Assembly: GCF_019303495.1 (NCBI RefSeq)
Contig: NZ_JAEVFI010000014.1
Coordinates: forward strand, 1-64,000
Direction of reading: 5' to 3'
DNA: 64,000 nt
From: Streptomyces sp. JJ66
GTDB taxonomy: Bacteria > Actinomycetota > Actinomycetes > Streptomycetales > Streptomycetaceae
Positions within the stretch are counted from its first letter, which is position 1. Every line of letters begins with the position of its first letter. A model generated the notes under the pieces. It saw nothing but the letters and a program-made list of their open reading frames with translations, did no database searches and was not told the origin of the DNA. Below are positions 15,761 through 24,405 of this stretch, piece by piece. The position numbers were made by a program, and so were the translations under genes.

Positions 15761-16663
15761 ATGACCACCGCACCCGAGCGCATCATCACCGACCTTTACC
15801 CGACCCGGGGGGCGACCGAAGCAGCCGTCCCGCGTCAGGACCCGGTGGTGTGGTCCGACCCGGACGTCACCGGCCCGATCACGGCCGGGCACCTGGCGGA
15901 CTACGAGCGTGACGGGTTCCTCGCAGTAGACCAGCTGATCACCCCGGACGAGGTGTCGGTCTACCGCGGAGAACTGGAAAGGCTCATCTCGGACCCGGAG
16001 ATCCGCCGCGACGAGCGCTCGATCGTCGAGCCGCAGTCGCAGGAGATCCGGACCGTGTTCGAGGTGCACAAGATCAGTGAGGTGTTCGCCGGGCTGGTGC
16101 GCGACCCGCGGCTCGTCGAGCGGGCGCGGCAGATCCTCGGCTCGGACGTCTACGTCCACCAGTCCCGGGTCAACGTGAAGCCGGGGTTCGGCGCCCGTGG
16201 TTTCTACTGGCACTCGGACTTCGAGACGTGGCACGCGGAGGACGGTCTGCCGAACATGCGGACCGTTTCGGTGTCCATCGCGCTGACCAGGAACTACGAC
16301 ACCAACGGCGGCCTGATGATCATGCCGGGGTCGCACAAGACCTTCCTCGGCTGCGCGGGCGAGACGCCGAAGGACAACTACAAGAAGTCGCTGCAGATGC
16401 AGGACGCCGGTACGCCCTCGGACGAGGCGCTGACCAAGTTCGCCGACGCCCACGGCATCAGACTGTTCACCGGCGAGGCCGGTTCGGCCACGTGGTTCGA
16501 CTGCAACTGCCTGCACGGTTCCGGCGACAACATCACGCCCTACCCGCGCAGCAACGTGTTCATCGTCTTCAACAGCGTGGAGAACACCGCGGTGGAGCCC
16601 TTCGCCGCGCCCGTGCGGCGGCCGGAGTTCCTCGGCGCCCGTGACTTCACCCCGGTGAGGTAA
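15761..16663 (+). CDS. ectD: Ectoine 5-hydroxylase
   Basis: Fe(II)/2-oxoglutarate dioxygenase EctD, 300 aa from this start, converts ectoine to 5-hydroxyectoine. The iron ligands are in the HxD of FYWHSDFETWH and in the later NCLHGSGDN; the family segment RVNVKPGFGARGFYWHSDF is intact. ATG at 15761 is chosen because GGAGAGGAAGGA lies 6-18 nt upstream and the protein then starts MTTAPERIITDLYPTR as in relatives; the frame is open another 132 bp upstream through the ectC terminator. Confidence 0.95.
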   Translation: MTTAPERIITDLYPTRGATEAAVPRQDPVVWSDPDVTGPITAGHLADYERDGFLAVDQLITPDEVSVYRGELERLISDPEIRRDERSIVEPQSQEIRTVFEVHKISEVFAGLVRDPRLVERARQILGSDVYVHQSRVNVKPGFGARGFYWHSDFETWHAEDGLPNMRTVSVSIALTRNYDTNGGLMIMPGSHKTFLGCAGETPKDNYKKSLQMQDAGTPSDEALTKFADAHGIRLFTGEAGSATWFDCNCLHGSGDNITPYPRSNVFIVFNSVENTAVEPFAAPVRRPEFLGARDFTPVR

Positions 16664-16815
16664 CCCGCGTCGGTCCCGGTCCGGCGTGCGGGCCGGGACA
16701 GGTAACCAGGAGGCCCCGGGCCCGGGTGCCGCCCTCCGCGGGGCGGCCCCCAGGCCGGGGGCGTTTCTGTGTGCGGACACCGGTGCGCCCGCACTCGGCG
16801 CCGGCGCCGTGACCG

Positions 16816-17874
16816 TTAGGTGCGGCTGTGCTCGCCCAGCACCTCCAGCGCGCGGTCCACGTCGTCCTCGGTGTTGAACAGGTGGAACGCGGCGCGCAGG
16901 TTGCCCACGCGGGTGGAGAGGCGGATTCCGGCCTTGGCCAGCGCCTCGGCCGCGTCGCCCAGGCCGGGCACCGCGACGATGGCCGAGTCCGCCTCCACCG
17001 GGCGGTGCCCCAGCTCCCGCACCCCAGCCCGGAACCGGGCCGCCAGGCCCCGGTTGTGCTTCCCGATGGCCTCGGGGCCCAGCTCGGCGATCAGGTCGAG
17101 GGAGGGCACCGCGCCCAGGTAGGGCAGGAACGGCGGCGACTCGTCGAAGCGGCGGGCGCTGCGGGCCAGCTCCTCGACCGGCCCGTAGCACGTCTCCCAC
17201 GGGTTCTCCCCCGCGATCCAGCCAGCGTGCAGGGGCCGCAGCCCGCCGCCGTCCTCCGGCACCGTCAGGAACGACGTGCCACGGGGGCAGAGCAGCCACT
17301 TGTAGGCGCCGCAGACGGTGAAGTCGGCCAGCGCGGGGTCCAGCGTCAGCCAGCCGGTGGACTGCGTGGTGTCCACCAGGACGCGGGCGCCGTGGGCGCC
17401 GGCGGCGGCGCGGACGGCGGCCAGGTCGGCGACGCGGCCGTCGGCGGACTGCACCGCGCTGACCGCCACGAGCCCCGTGCTGGGCCGCACCGCGTCGGCC
17501 AGCTCCGGCAGTGGCACCGAACGGAGGACGAGTCCGGGGCGGCGCACGGCGAACGGGTTGACCAGCGAGCTGAAGTCCCCGTCGGCCACCAGCACCTCGG
17601 TGCCCTCGGGCAGCGACTGGGCGATCAGGCCGACATGGACGGCCACGGCCGAACCGGTGGCCACCCGCGTCGGCGGCACGCCCGCCAGCTGCGCGAACGC
17701 GGTCCGGGCGGCCTCGACCCGCTCGTAGTAGCCGACCTGGTCCATCTCGGCCTCCGCCATCTCCCGCACCGCCGCGTGCAGGACGGCGGTGGTGCGGGCC
17801 GGGAAGAGACCATGGGCGGCGGTGTTGAGGTAGGTCAACGTGGGGCTGAACTCGGCACTCATCGGTTGCGACAT
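16816..17874 (-). CDS. Class V PLP aminotransferase (cysteine desulfurase-like fold)
   Basis: 352-aa aminotransferase class V. Seen: FSPTLTYLNTAAHGLFP at the N-terminus, a PLP-phosphate loop ATGSAVAVHVGL, the cofactor aspartate in VLVDTTQSTGWL, and the PLP lysine in VCGAYKWLLCPRGTSF. The C-terminal small domain is present. No active-site Cys loop of SufS/IscS type is seen, so desulfurase activity is unlikely. Substrate unknown; it stands next to the ectoine genes on the opposite strand, convergent with ectD, which is not strong evidence for a shared role. A start at 17862 is also possible. Confidence 0.8.
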   Translation of the reverse strand: MSQPMSAEFSPTLTYLNTAAHGLFPARTTAVLHAAVREMAEAEMDQVGYYERVEAARTAFAQLAGVPPTRVATGSAVAVHVGLIAQSLPEGTEVLVADGDFSSLVNPFAVRRPGLVLRSVPLPELADAVRPSTGLVAVSAVQSADGRVADLAAVRAAAGAHGARVLVDTTQSTGWLTLDPALADFTVCGAYKWLLCPRGTSFLTVPEDGGGLRPLHAGWIAGENPWETCYGPVEELARSARRFDESPPFLPYLGAVPSLDLIAELGPEAIGKHNRGLAARFRAGVRELGHRPVEADSAIVAVPGLGDAAEALAKAGIRLSTRVGNLRAAFHLFNTEDDVDRALEVLGEHSRT

Positions 17875-18198
17875 GCCACCGACTCTCTGTCACCGGGCCA
17901 GAGTTGTCCATGGCCACCGGACAGCGCGTGGCCCGGAGCGGGCCGCGCGCGGGTGACATCCCGTGGCATGCGCTGCGTCTTTCCGTGCCACAGGTCACCC
18001 GGACGCCGCAACGGGGATTCTGAGCTGGGCCGATGGCGAGCGACGCGGGCCTGAGCGTCGGCACCCCGCCGCCCGCCGGACTGCCGGGCTCGTGGGCGCG
18101 GTGGGCTGCCCGCGTCCGGCGGGCAGCCGTCGCCTGGGCCTGGGCCGGTCGCTGCGGCGGTGTGGAACCGTGCTGCTCCGCCGGTCGTTAACGACGGC
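17875..18198. promoter_or_regulatory. Divergent control region, aminotransferase / TerD-like gene
   Basis: 324 bp without a credible gene. It holds a composite inverted repeat: GGGTGAC (17951-17957) with GTCACCC (17994-18000), and inside it GTGGCA (17963-17968) with TGCCAC (17986-17991). A short hairpin GGCCCG-GAG-CGGGCC is at 17930-17944. A perfect 12-bp palindrome GTCGTTAACGAC (18184-18195) ends 3 nt before the TerD-like start codon, in the place where a ribosome-binding site would be. Confidence 0.5.
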
Positions 18199-19428
18199 AT
18201 GACCGCTATGACTCCCGGCTCGAACCTGCCCCTGACCGCGGCCCGGGTGGCCGTCGAGGTCGCCGCTCCGGTGCGGCTGGACGTCTCGGGCCTGCTGCTC
18301 GCCGCCGACGGCAAGGTGCGCTCCGACGCCGACTTCGTGTTCTACAACCAGCCCTCCGGCCCCGGCGTGACACACAGCAGCAGCGGCAGCACCGACACCA
18401 TCACTGTGGACACGGCCGCGATCCCGGCCGAGATCGACAAGGTCGTAGTAACGGCGAGCCTGGACACTCCGGGCGGTACGTTTGCGGGGACCGAGCCCAC
18501 CGGCACCGTGCGGGACGCCGCGAGCGGCGCGGTGCTGGCCACGTTCACCCCGTCACAGCTCGGCGCGGAGACGGCACTGGTGCTGGTGGAGGTCTACCGG
18601 CGGGGCGGCACGTGGAAGGTGCGGGCGGTCGGCCAGGGTTACGCCAATGGGCTGGCGGGTATCGCCACGGACTTCGGCGTCACCGTCGAGGAGCCCGCTC
18701 CGGCTCCGGCAGCCACCGCGCCGCCCGCTGCCCCGGGGCCTGTCTCCGCTCCGGCAGCCCCAGCGGCCGCGCAGCCTGCCGCTCCGGCTCCCGGCGCACA
18801 GCCCGTGCAGCCCGCACAGCCCGCACAGCCCGCCGCTCCGGCTCCGGGCGCGGGGAAGATCAATCTGGACAAGGGGCGCGTCAGCCTGCAGAAGAACCAG
18901 TCGGTCTCCCTGGTCAAGGACAACCAGCCGTTGCGCTCCTCGCTGGTCATGGGCCTGGGCTGGGAACCGGCGTTCCGTGGCAAGAGCATCGACCTGGACG
19001 CCTCCGTCATCGCCTTCGACGCCCGGCGCAAGAAGATCGACGAGTGCTACTTCGGCAAGCTGGCCATCCTGCGGGGTGCCATCCAGCACTCGGGCGACAA
19101 CCTCACCGGTGAGGGCGCGGGCGACGATGAGACCATCCGCGTCCACCTCGACGGTCTGCCGCCGGAGGTGACGGGCCTGGTGTTCACCGTCAACTCCTTC
19201 ACCGGGCAGAAGTTCAGCGAGGTCGCCAAGGCGTACTGCCGTCTGCTGGACGAACGCGGCCAGGAGCTGGTGCGGTTCGACCTGACGGACGCCGAGCCGC
19301 GCACCGCCGTCCTCATGTGCAAGTTCGTCCGGCAGTTCTCGGGCGAGTGGGAGATGACGGCGCTCGGCCAGTTCCTGGACGGCCGCACGGTGCGCAGCCT
19401 GGTCAAGCCCGCAGGCCAGGCCCTGTAA
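18199..19428 (+). CDS. Double TerD-domain protein
   Basis: 409 aa with two TerD-family (tellurite-resistance/calcium-binding) domains: residues about 1-160 (PGSNLPLTAARVAVEV, LLAADGKVRSDADFVFYNQPSGPG) and about 225-409 (GLGWEPAFRGKSIDLDASVIAFDA, FTVNSFTGQKFSEV). A linker rich in Pro/Ala/Gln (PAQPAQPAQP) joins them. TerD proteins bind Ca2+ through acidic loops and belong to stress-response systems; their biochemistry is poorly known. I chose ATG at 18199; ATG at 18208 (MTPGSNLPL) fits the family equally well. Cytoplasmic, no signal peptide. Confidence 0.85.
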   Translation: MTAMTPGSNLPLTAARVAVEVAAPVRLDVSGLLLAADGKVRSDADFVFYNQPSGPGVTHSSSGSTDTITVDTAAIPAEIDKVVVTASLDTPGGTFAGTEPTGTVRDAASGAVLATFTPSQLGAETALVLVEVYRRGGTWKVRAVGQGYANGLAGIATDFGVTVEEPAPAPAATAPPAAPGPVSAPAAPAAAQPAAPAPGAQPVQPAQPAQPAAPAPGAGKINLDKGRVSLQKNQSVSLVKDNQPLRSSLVMGLGWEPAFRGKSIDLDASVIAFDARRKKIDECYFGKLAILRGAIQHSGDNLTGEGAGDDETIRVHLDGLPPEVTGLVFTVNSFTGQKFSEVAKAYCRLLDERGQELVRFDLTDAEPRTAVLMCKFVRQFSGEWEMTALGQFLDGRTVRSLVKPAGQAL

Positions 19429-19580
19429 CAGGCGCCCACCGGACGGCTGGAGCGCGGCACGGGCACAAGGTGGCGGGGACGCACGCAGTAGGCGCCGTGC
19501 GCCCCCGCGCAGCTCTCGTGGTGTGGAACCAGCGATGGCCCGCGCGCCGGTGACGGCTCCAGCCGAAGGGTGGCGCCCAC

Positions 19581-19606
19581 CGGCCCGCCCCGGCCGGAGC
19601 GGGCCG
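19581..19606. terminator. Hairpin between convergent genes
   Basis: CGGCCCGC and GCGGGCCG pair over 8 bp around a 10-nt loop that itself holds CCGGCCGG. It lies between the 3' ends of the TerD-like gene and the acidic protein gene. Confidence 0.55.
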
Positions 19607-19638
19607 ACGCAGGCGTCCGCTGCCCTGGCCCGTGATCG

Positions 19639-21177
19639 TCACGCGGTGCGGGAGCGGGCCTTGTACGCCGCCTTACGGGCCGCCTTGGCCGCCGCGCGGT
19701 CAGGGTGCAGACGGGCCATCGCCTCCAGCACGAGCGGCGTGGCGGGGTGCTCCACGCGCCACGCCTTGTCGAAGAACCCGCTGTGCTGGGCCACCAGACC
19801 GGCCATCAGCTCGCTCAGCTCCGGAGCGGCGGCGGCCGGGTCGTCCGGGTCCAGCTGGGCGGCCAGCGTGTCCACGGTGAGCCAGAAGATCAGCTCTTCG
19901 CCGGGCGGCGGGACATCGGCGGCGCCGTGCTCGGCGAGCCACACCCGGGCCAGGCCGCCCAGTTCGGCGTCATCGAGCACCTCCCGCAGGGCGGGTTCGG
20001 CCTCGGCTCCGGCCGCCGCGAGCCCCTGCTGGCACAGCAGCCGGCGTCGCGGGGCCAGCGCGTCCCGGCCCCGGGCGGCGTCCAGCAGCGCCCGGGCGGC
20101 GTCCAGCGCGGGGCGCCGGGCCAGCCACTGTTCCAGCTCCACCTGGGCCAGCGCCTCCGGGTAGGCCGTCACGGCGGCGAGCAGGGCGGGGGCGTCGGCG
20201 TCCACCAGGTCACCCACGGCTGGTGCCCGCACGCCCGCGTCGAGCATGCTGGCGCGCTCCCCGTACAGGCCCAGCGGGGTGAACCGGACCATCCCGTACC
20301 GGCTCAGTTCCTCCTCCGGCAGCTCCGAGGCGGTGGACAGCGCGGTGGGCGGCTCCTCTCCCTCGTGCGGTTCGGCCTCCTGCAACAGCGCCTCGTCCAC
20401 CGGGCGGTACTCCACCCCGCCGGACGGCTCCAGCACGCGCAACTGCGCGTCGAGCCGCATCATCACCTCAGAGACGTCCTCCAGCACGGCGTCGGTGGGG
20501 TGGTCCATGTCGTCGGGGACGACCATCGAGGCGGCCAGCACGGGCAGCGGCACCATCGCGCCGTCGGCGACGGCCGGGTCCTCGGCGGTGAGGAGGTAGA
20601 GGTTGGCGAGCGCGGCGTCGAGGAAGTCGGCGGACTCCTGCGGGTCCCAGTCCAGGTCGGGTTCCACGGTGTCCGGGTCGGGTGCCGCGCCGTCGTCCAG
20701 GTCGGCGGGCCAGCCAGCCGCCGCCATCACCTCTTCGAAGCTGGGGGTCCCGGCGGTGTTGACGGCCGCCTCCCACACGTCGCGCCAGATCTCCAGGACC
20801 TGCTCGGGGCCGCCCTGGGTGAGCAGCTTGGCCGCGTCCCCGGTGCGGGCGACCTCCTCTCCCAGGTCGTCGAAGCCCTCGCCGTCGGCCTCCTCTTCGA
20901 CGGTCACCTCCACCAGGGCGGCGTCCACGGCCGCGTGCCACGCCTCGACGGTCTCCCCGAGCGCTTCCCCCGCGTCGCCAAGGCCGAGCTCGCGGGCGGC
21001 CTCGGCCAGCCGGGGCTCGGGCAGGTCCCCGGCGACCGTCAGCCGCACCCCGTCCCCGGCCCAGCGGGCGAGGGCGGCCGCCCGGCTCAGCAGCGGCGCG
21101 GCCAGGGCGTCCCGGGCCAGTTCGGCCTCGTCGGGCAGCCGTACGGGCGGCATGGTGGGGCGGTCGTCACCGGACAT
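19639..21177 (-). CDS. Acidic protein of unknown function
   Basis: 512 aa from ATG 21177 (MSGDDRPTMPPVRLPDEAEL); the frame is open further upstream but the longer N-terminus looks non-coding. Very rich in Asp, Glu, Ala and Leu, largely helical in appearance, with acidic stretches (VEEEADGEGFDDLGEE; DPDTVEPDLDWDP) and a contrasting Lys/Arg/Ala-rich last 17 residues (AAKAARKAAYKARSRTA) that resembles a nucleic-acid or membrane-contact tail. No signal peptide, no membrane segment and no catalytic motif recognised. Conserved hypothetical proteins of this sort occur in streptomycetes; function unknown. Confidence 0.7.
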   Translation of the reverse strand: MSGDDRPTMPPVRLPDEAELARDALAAPLLSRAAALARWAGDGVRLTVAGDLPEPRLAEAARELGLGDAGEALGETVEAWHAAVDAALVEVTVEEEADGEGFDDLGEEVARTGDAAKLLTQGGPEQVLEIWRDVWEAAVNTAGTPSFEEVMAAAGWPADLDDGAAPDPDTVEPDLDWDPQESADFLDAALANLYLLTAEDPAVADGAMVPLPVLAASMVVPDDMDHPTDAVLEDVSEVMMRLDAQLRVLEPSGGVEYRPVDEALLQEAEPHEGEEPPTALSTASELPEEELSRYGMVRFTPLGLYGERASMLDAGVRAPAVGDLVDADAPALLAAVTAYPEALAQVELEQWLARRPALDAARALLDAARGRDALAPRRRLLCQQGLAAAGAEAEPALREVLDDAELGGLARVWLAEHGAADVPPPGEELIFWLTVDTLAAQLDPDDPAAAAPELSELMAGLVAQHSGFFDKAWRVEHPATPLVLEAMARLHPDRAAAKAARKAAYKARSRTA

Positions 21178-21346
21178 CGGCCTCGGGCTCCTCGGGGGCG
21201 GGACGGTCAGGGCACCAGGTGGGCCACAACGCGAAACGTCATAGGGCGGACGGGGGAAAACGGCCGCTGGGGACCAGCCTAGACGGAGCGGCGGACCGCC
21301 CGGGCCGTTCACTGTTCCGTCTCCCCCGGGCCATGCGCCGTCCCTT

Positions 21347-21383
21347 GACAACCACCCCCCTGTGGGCGACTTTTACGCGCGTA
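21347..21383 (+). promoter_or_regulatory. Putative promoter and palindrome of the secreted nuclease gene
   Basis: A perfect TTGACA lies at about 21345-21350, and about 24 bp further the 10-bp palindrome TACGCGCGTA (21374-21383). No -10 hexamer at the ideal 17-bp spacing is convincing. AGGGGA precedes the TTG start. Confidence 0.3.
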
Positions 21384-21430
21384 GAGATCCCCCGCCCCCA
21401 CCATCCGCACTCCTGTTGAGGGGACCGCTC

Positions 21431-23338
21431 TTGAGCACTCGACGCAGCTTCCACCCCACCCCCGAAACCGGGCGTGTTCCGGGCGGCCCGACGGGCCGGA
21501 GACGAACGCCGCCCGGCTCCACATGCCTCCCCCGCGCCCTGGCCCTCGCGGCCGTGGCCGCCATCACCCTGCCCGCCACACCCGCGGCCGCCTCCGGCTC
21601 CCAGGCCGCCGCCGACGTCCGCATCCACGACATTCAGGGCGAGACCCGCGTCAGCCCCCTGGCCGGGCAGCAGGTGCGCGAGGTGCCCGGCGTCGTGACC
21701 GGCGTGCGCCCCTACGGCTCACGCGGCTTCTGGTTTCAGGACCCCCACGGCGACGGCGACCGGGCCACCAGCGAGGGCATCTTCGTCTTCACTCGCTCCA
21801 CGCCCACCGTCGAGCCCGGTGACGCGGTGCTGGTCAGCGGCCGGGTGGGCGAGTACACCTACGGCGGAACAGGCTCGGGCAACCAGTCCGTCAGCCAGAT
21901 ATCCGGCGCGGAGGTCACCGTCGTCTCCTCCGGCAACCCGCTCCCCGAACCCGTCGTGCTGGACCGGCGCGCGGTGCCCGAGCGGTACGCGCCCCAGGGC
22001 ACCGGCACGGACGGCACGATCACCGGACTCCCGCTGCGTCCCGGCCGCTATGCCCTCGACCGCTACGAGTCGCTGGAGGGCATGAACGTGCGCGTGGAGG
22101 ACGTGCGCGTGGTGGGCCCCACCTCGCGCTACCACGACCTGTGGATCACCATCGAGCCGTGGCAGAACCGCACCGAGCGCGGCGGCACCCGCTACGCCGG
22201 GTACGACGAGCAGAACTCCGGCCGCCTGAAGGTCACCTCGCTCACCCCCGTGGCGCAGCGGCCCTTCCCCGTCGCCGACACCGGTGACGTCCTGGCCGGG
22301 GGCACCGAAGGCCCGCTGGACTACGACCAGTTCGGCGGCTACCTACTGGCCGCCCGCGAGCTGGGCGAGATACGTGACGCCGGGCTCCGGCCGGAGCGCA
22401 CCCGGCCGCAGGACCGGCGGGAACTGGCCGTCGCCTCCTACAACGTCGAGAACCTCTCCCCCGCTGCCGAGCAGCGCACGTTCGACCGGCTCGCGCGCGG
22501 CATCGTGGAGAACCTGGCCGCGCCCGACATCGTCGCGCTGGAGGAGATCCAGGACAACAGCGGCCCGGCGGACGACGGCACCGTCTCCGCCGAGGAGACC
22601 CTGCGGCAGCTGACGGACGCGATCGTGGCGGCGGGCGGCCCGCGCTACGCGTGGCGGGGCATCGCGCCCCAGGACAAGCGGGACGGCGGCCAGCCCGGCG
22701 GCAACATCCGCAACGTCTTCCTGTTCAACCCCGCCCGGGTGTCCTTCACCGACCGTCCCGGCGGCGACGCGACCACACCCACCGACGTCGTAAGACACCG
22801 GGGCAAGGCGGCTTTGACCCTCTCGCCCGGCCGCGTCGATCCGGCTCACCCCGCCTGGGAGAACAGCCGCAAGCCGCTGGCCGGTGAGTTCCGCTTCCGT
22901 GGCAGGCCGGTCATCGTCATCGCCAACCACTTCGCCTCCAAGGGCGGCGACCAGGCGCTGCACTCGCGCTTCCAGCCGCCGAACCGGTCCTCCGAGGAGC
23001 AGCGCCACCAGCAGGCGCGGGTGGTGAACGCCTTCGTCAAGGACATCCTGGCCGTGCAGAAGAAGGCGGACGTCGTCGTGCTCGGCGACATCAACGACTT
23101 CGAGTTCTCCGAGACGACGCGGCTGCTGACCGCAGGCGGTGTGCTGGAGAGCGCGGCGTACTCGCTGCCCCGGGACGAGCGGTACACCTACGTGTTCCAG
23201 GGCAACGCGCAGGTGCTCGACCAGACGCTCGTCTCCCCCGGCATCCGGTGTTACGACTACGACATCGTGCACGTGGGCGCCGAGTTCGCCGACCAGGCCA
23301 GCGACCACGACCCGCAGGTGCTGCGCTTTAGGCCCTGA
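21431..23338 (+). CDS. Secreted endonuclease/exonuclease/phosphatase-family nuclease
   Basis: 635-aa exported protein. After a long basic N-region a hydrophobic core ALALAAVAAITLPATPAAA forms the signal peptide. An OB-fold/lamin-like region follows (VPGVVTGVRPYGSRGFWFQ), then an EEP nuclease domain from about residue 335: VASYNVENLSP, IVALEEIQDNSG (metal Glu), VIANHFASKGGDQ, VVVLGDINDFEFS and the terminal SDHDPQV with the catalytic His. This arrangement matches ExeM/NucH-type extracellular nucleases that degrade DNA for phosphate or nucleotide uptake. TTG at 21431 is preferred because AGGGGA lies 7 nt upstream. Confidence 0.87.
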   Translation: MSTRRSFHPTPETGRVPGGPTGRRRTPPGSTCLPRALALAAVAAITLPATPAAASGSQAAADVRIHDIQGETRVSPLAGQQVREVPGVVTGVRPYGSRGFWFQDPHGDGDRATSEGIFVFTRSTPTVEPGDAVLVSGRVGEYTYGGTGSGNQSVSQISGAEVTVVSSGNPLPEPVVLDRRAVPERYAPQGTGTDGTITGLPLRPGRYALDRYESLEGMNVRVEDVRVVGPTSRYHDLWITIEPWQNRTERGGTRYAGYDEQNSGRLKVTSLTPVAQRPFPVADTGDVLAGGTEGPLDYDQFGGYLLAARELGEIRDAGLRPERTRPQDRRELAVASYNVENLSPAAEQRTFDRLARGIVENLAAPDIVALEEIQDNSGPADDGTVSAEETLRQLTDAIVAAGGPRYAWRGIAPQDKRDGGQPGGNIRNVFLFNPARVSFTDRPGGDATTPTDVVRHRGKAALTLSPGRVDPAHPAWENSRKPLAGEFRFRGRPVIVIANHFASKGGDQALHSRFQPPNRSSEEQRHQQARVVNAFVKDILAVQKKADVVVLGDINDFEFSETTRLLTAGGVLESAAYSLPRDERYTYVFQGNAQVLDQTLVSPGIRCYDYDIVHVGAEFADQASDHDPQVLRFRP

Positions 23339-23371
23339 CACGGCGCACACGGCCCGCCGCGCCGTGTCAGG
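23334..23371. terminator. Bidirectional terminator sharing both stop codons
   Basis: Perfect 13-bp stem CCTGACACGGCGC / GCGCCGTGTCAGG with a 12-nt loop. The left arm contains the TGA of the nuclease gene and the right arm contains the TGA (on the - strand) of the convergent membrane-protein gene. Confidence 0.75.
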
Positions 23372-24167
23372 CGGTCGGCGGGCCGAAGCGGCCCAGGGGG
23401 CTGGCGGGCACGGGCGCCGGGCCGGACGGCTGGTCCGGCGTCAGCTCGCGCACCAGCAGGGTCGCACCGGCGACAGCGCCGGGCATCAGGAAGATCGCGA
23501 CGAACGGCACCAGGAACGCCGCCGCCAGCGGGACGCCGAAGCCCAGCACCAGCCGCTTGCGGCCCCGCAGCACGCGCATGCGCTCGCGCACCGGGACACC
23601 CCGGCGCTGCATGGCCACGGAGGTCAGCTCCACGGTGAGGAAGAACGCCGACACGCACAGCCCGAGCGCCGGAACCACCGTCTGCCCGAGGAACGGCACG
23701 AAGCCCAGCACGAACAGCGGCACGGCGAACGCCAGCGCCCACATCAGCACGTACAGGCTGTCGCACAGCGAGCGCCACAGCTCGCGCCACAGTGGCTGCT
23801 CCGGCCCGCTGGGCACGCCGCCCTCGCTGGCCTCCACCGTCTCGGAGAGCTTCTCGTAGAACGGGTCACCGATGAGCAGGGTGACGGCGGTGAACGTGAG
23901 CACCGCGAGCATCAGGCCGCCGGCGAAGAACAGTACGCCGACGGTGACGCGCAGCGGCGTGCGCCACGCCTCCTGCCAGTCGTCGGCGAACGGGGTGGCC
24001 CAGGCGGCCAGGTCACCGGCGTACAGGCCGAGGGCGACGAGGGCGGCGAGGTACAGCGTGAGCGCGAGCGCGGCCGGGATCAGCCCGAACCCGTACCACC
24101 GCTTGTGGCTCGCCACCCACCGCTGTCCCCGCCCCAACAGGCGCACTCCCGTGCCCAGATCGCTCAT
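23367..24167 (-). CDS. EI24-domain (CysZ-like) membrane protein
   Basis: 266 aa from ATG 24167 (MSDLGTGVRLLGRGQRWV), the only upstream extension being an Arg/Gly/Pro-rich non-coding-looking stretch. Four to five hydrophobic segments are seen (LIPAALALTLYLAALVALGL, VGVLFFAGGLMLAVLTF, MWALAFAVPLFVLGF, LAAAFLVPFVAIFLM). The family marker LLIGDPFYEKLSE matches EI24/CysZ proteins, some of which import sulfate. A transport role here is inference only; the gene is not beside sulfate-assimilation genes. Confidence 0.75.
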   Translation of the reverse strand: MSDLGTGVRLLGRGQRWVASHKRWYGFGLIPAALALTLYLAALVALGLYAGDLAAWATPFADDWQEAWRTPLRVTVGVLFFAGGLMLAVLTFTAVTLLIGDPFYEKLSETVEASEGGVPSGPEQPLWRELWRSLCDSLYVLMWALAFAVPLFVLGFVPFLGQTVVPALGLCVSAFFLTVELTSVAMQRRGVPVRERMRVLRGRKRLVLGFGVPLAAAFLVPFVAIFLMPGAVAGATLLVRELTPDQPSGPAPVPASPLGRFGPPTA

Positions 24168-24291
24168 GCGGGTCAGCGTATCCACGTTCCGGGCGTGCCC
24201 GGGACTAGAGCGTGTCGCGAAACCGGGCGGGCGGCGCCCCCGGCTCTGCGGCTTACCACCGTGCGGAGGCGTCACCTCCGGCTCCGGTCGG

Positions 24292-24323
24292 CAAGCTCCC
24301 GCAGCGGTGGCCAGGGGAGCTTG
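24292..24323 (-). terminator. Hairpin downstream of dapD
   Basis: CAAGCTCCC and GGGAGCTTG form a 9-bp stem with a 14-nt loop, 83 nt past the dapD stop on the - strand. A second small stem CGGAGG-CGTCA-CCTCCG (24264-24280) follows. Confidence 0.5.
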
Positions 24324-24405
24324 AGACCGGGTGAAGCCGCTCTCCGGGGCCTGGGCGAAGCCCCGCCACGGGACCGGCGGGGAGGGAAGTCCGCCCGGTG
24401 GCAGC

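Noticed and set aside
17963..18202. A 79-codon frame in the aminotransferase/TerD intergenic region
   Set aside because: Cys/Arg/Gly-rich translation, no ribosome-binding site, overlaps the composite inverted repeat and the TerD start.
21307..21320. Possible PhoP box (GTTCACTGTTCCG) before the secreted nuclease gene
   Set aside because: PHO boxes in streptomycetes have 11-nt direct repeats; these two GTTC units are 7 nt apart and the second is degenerate.
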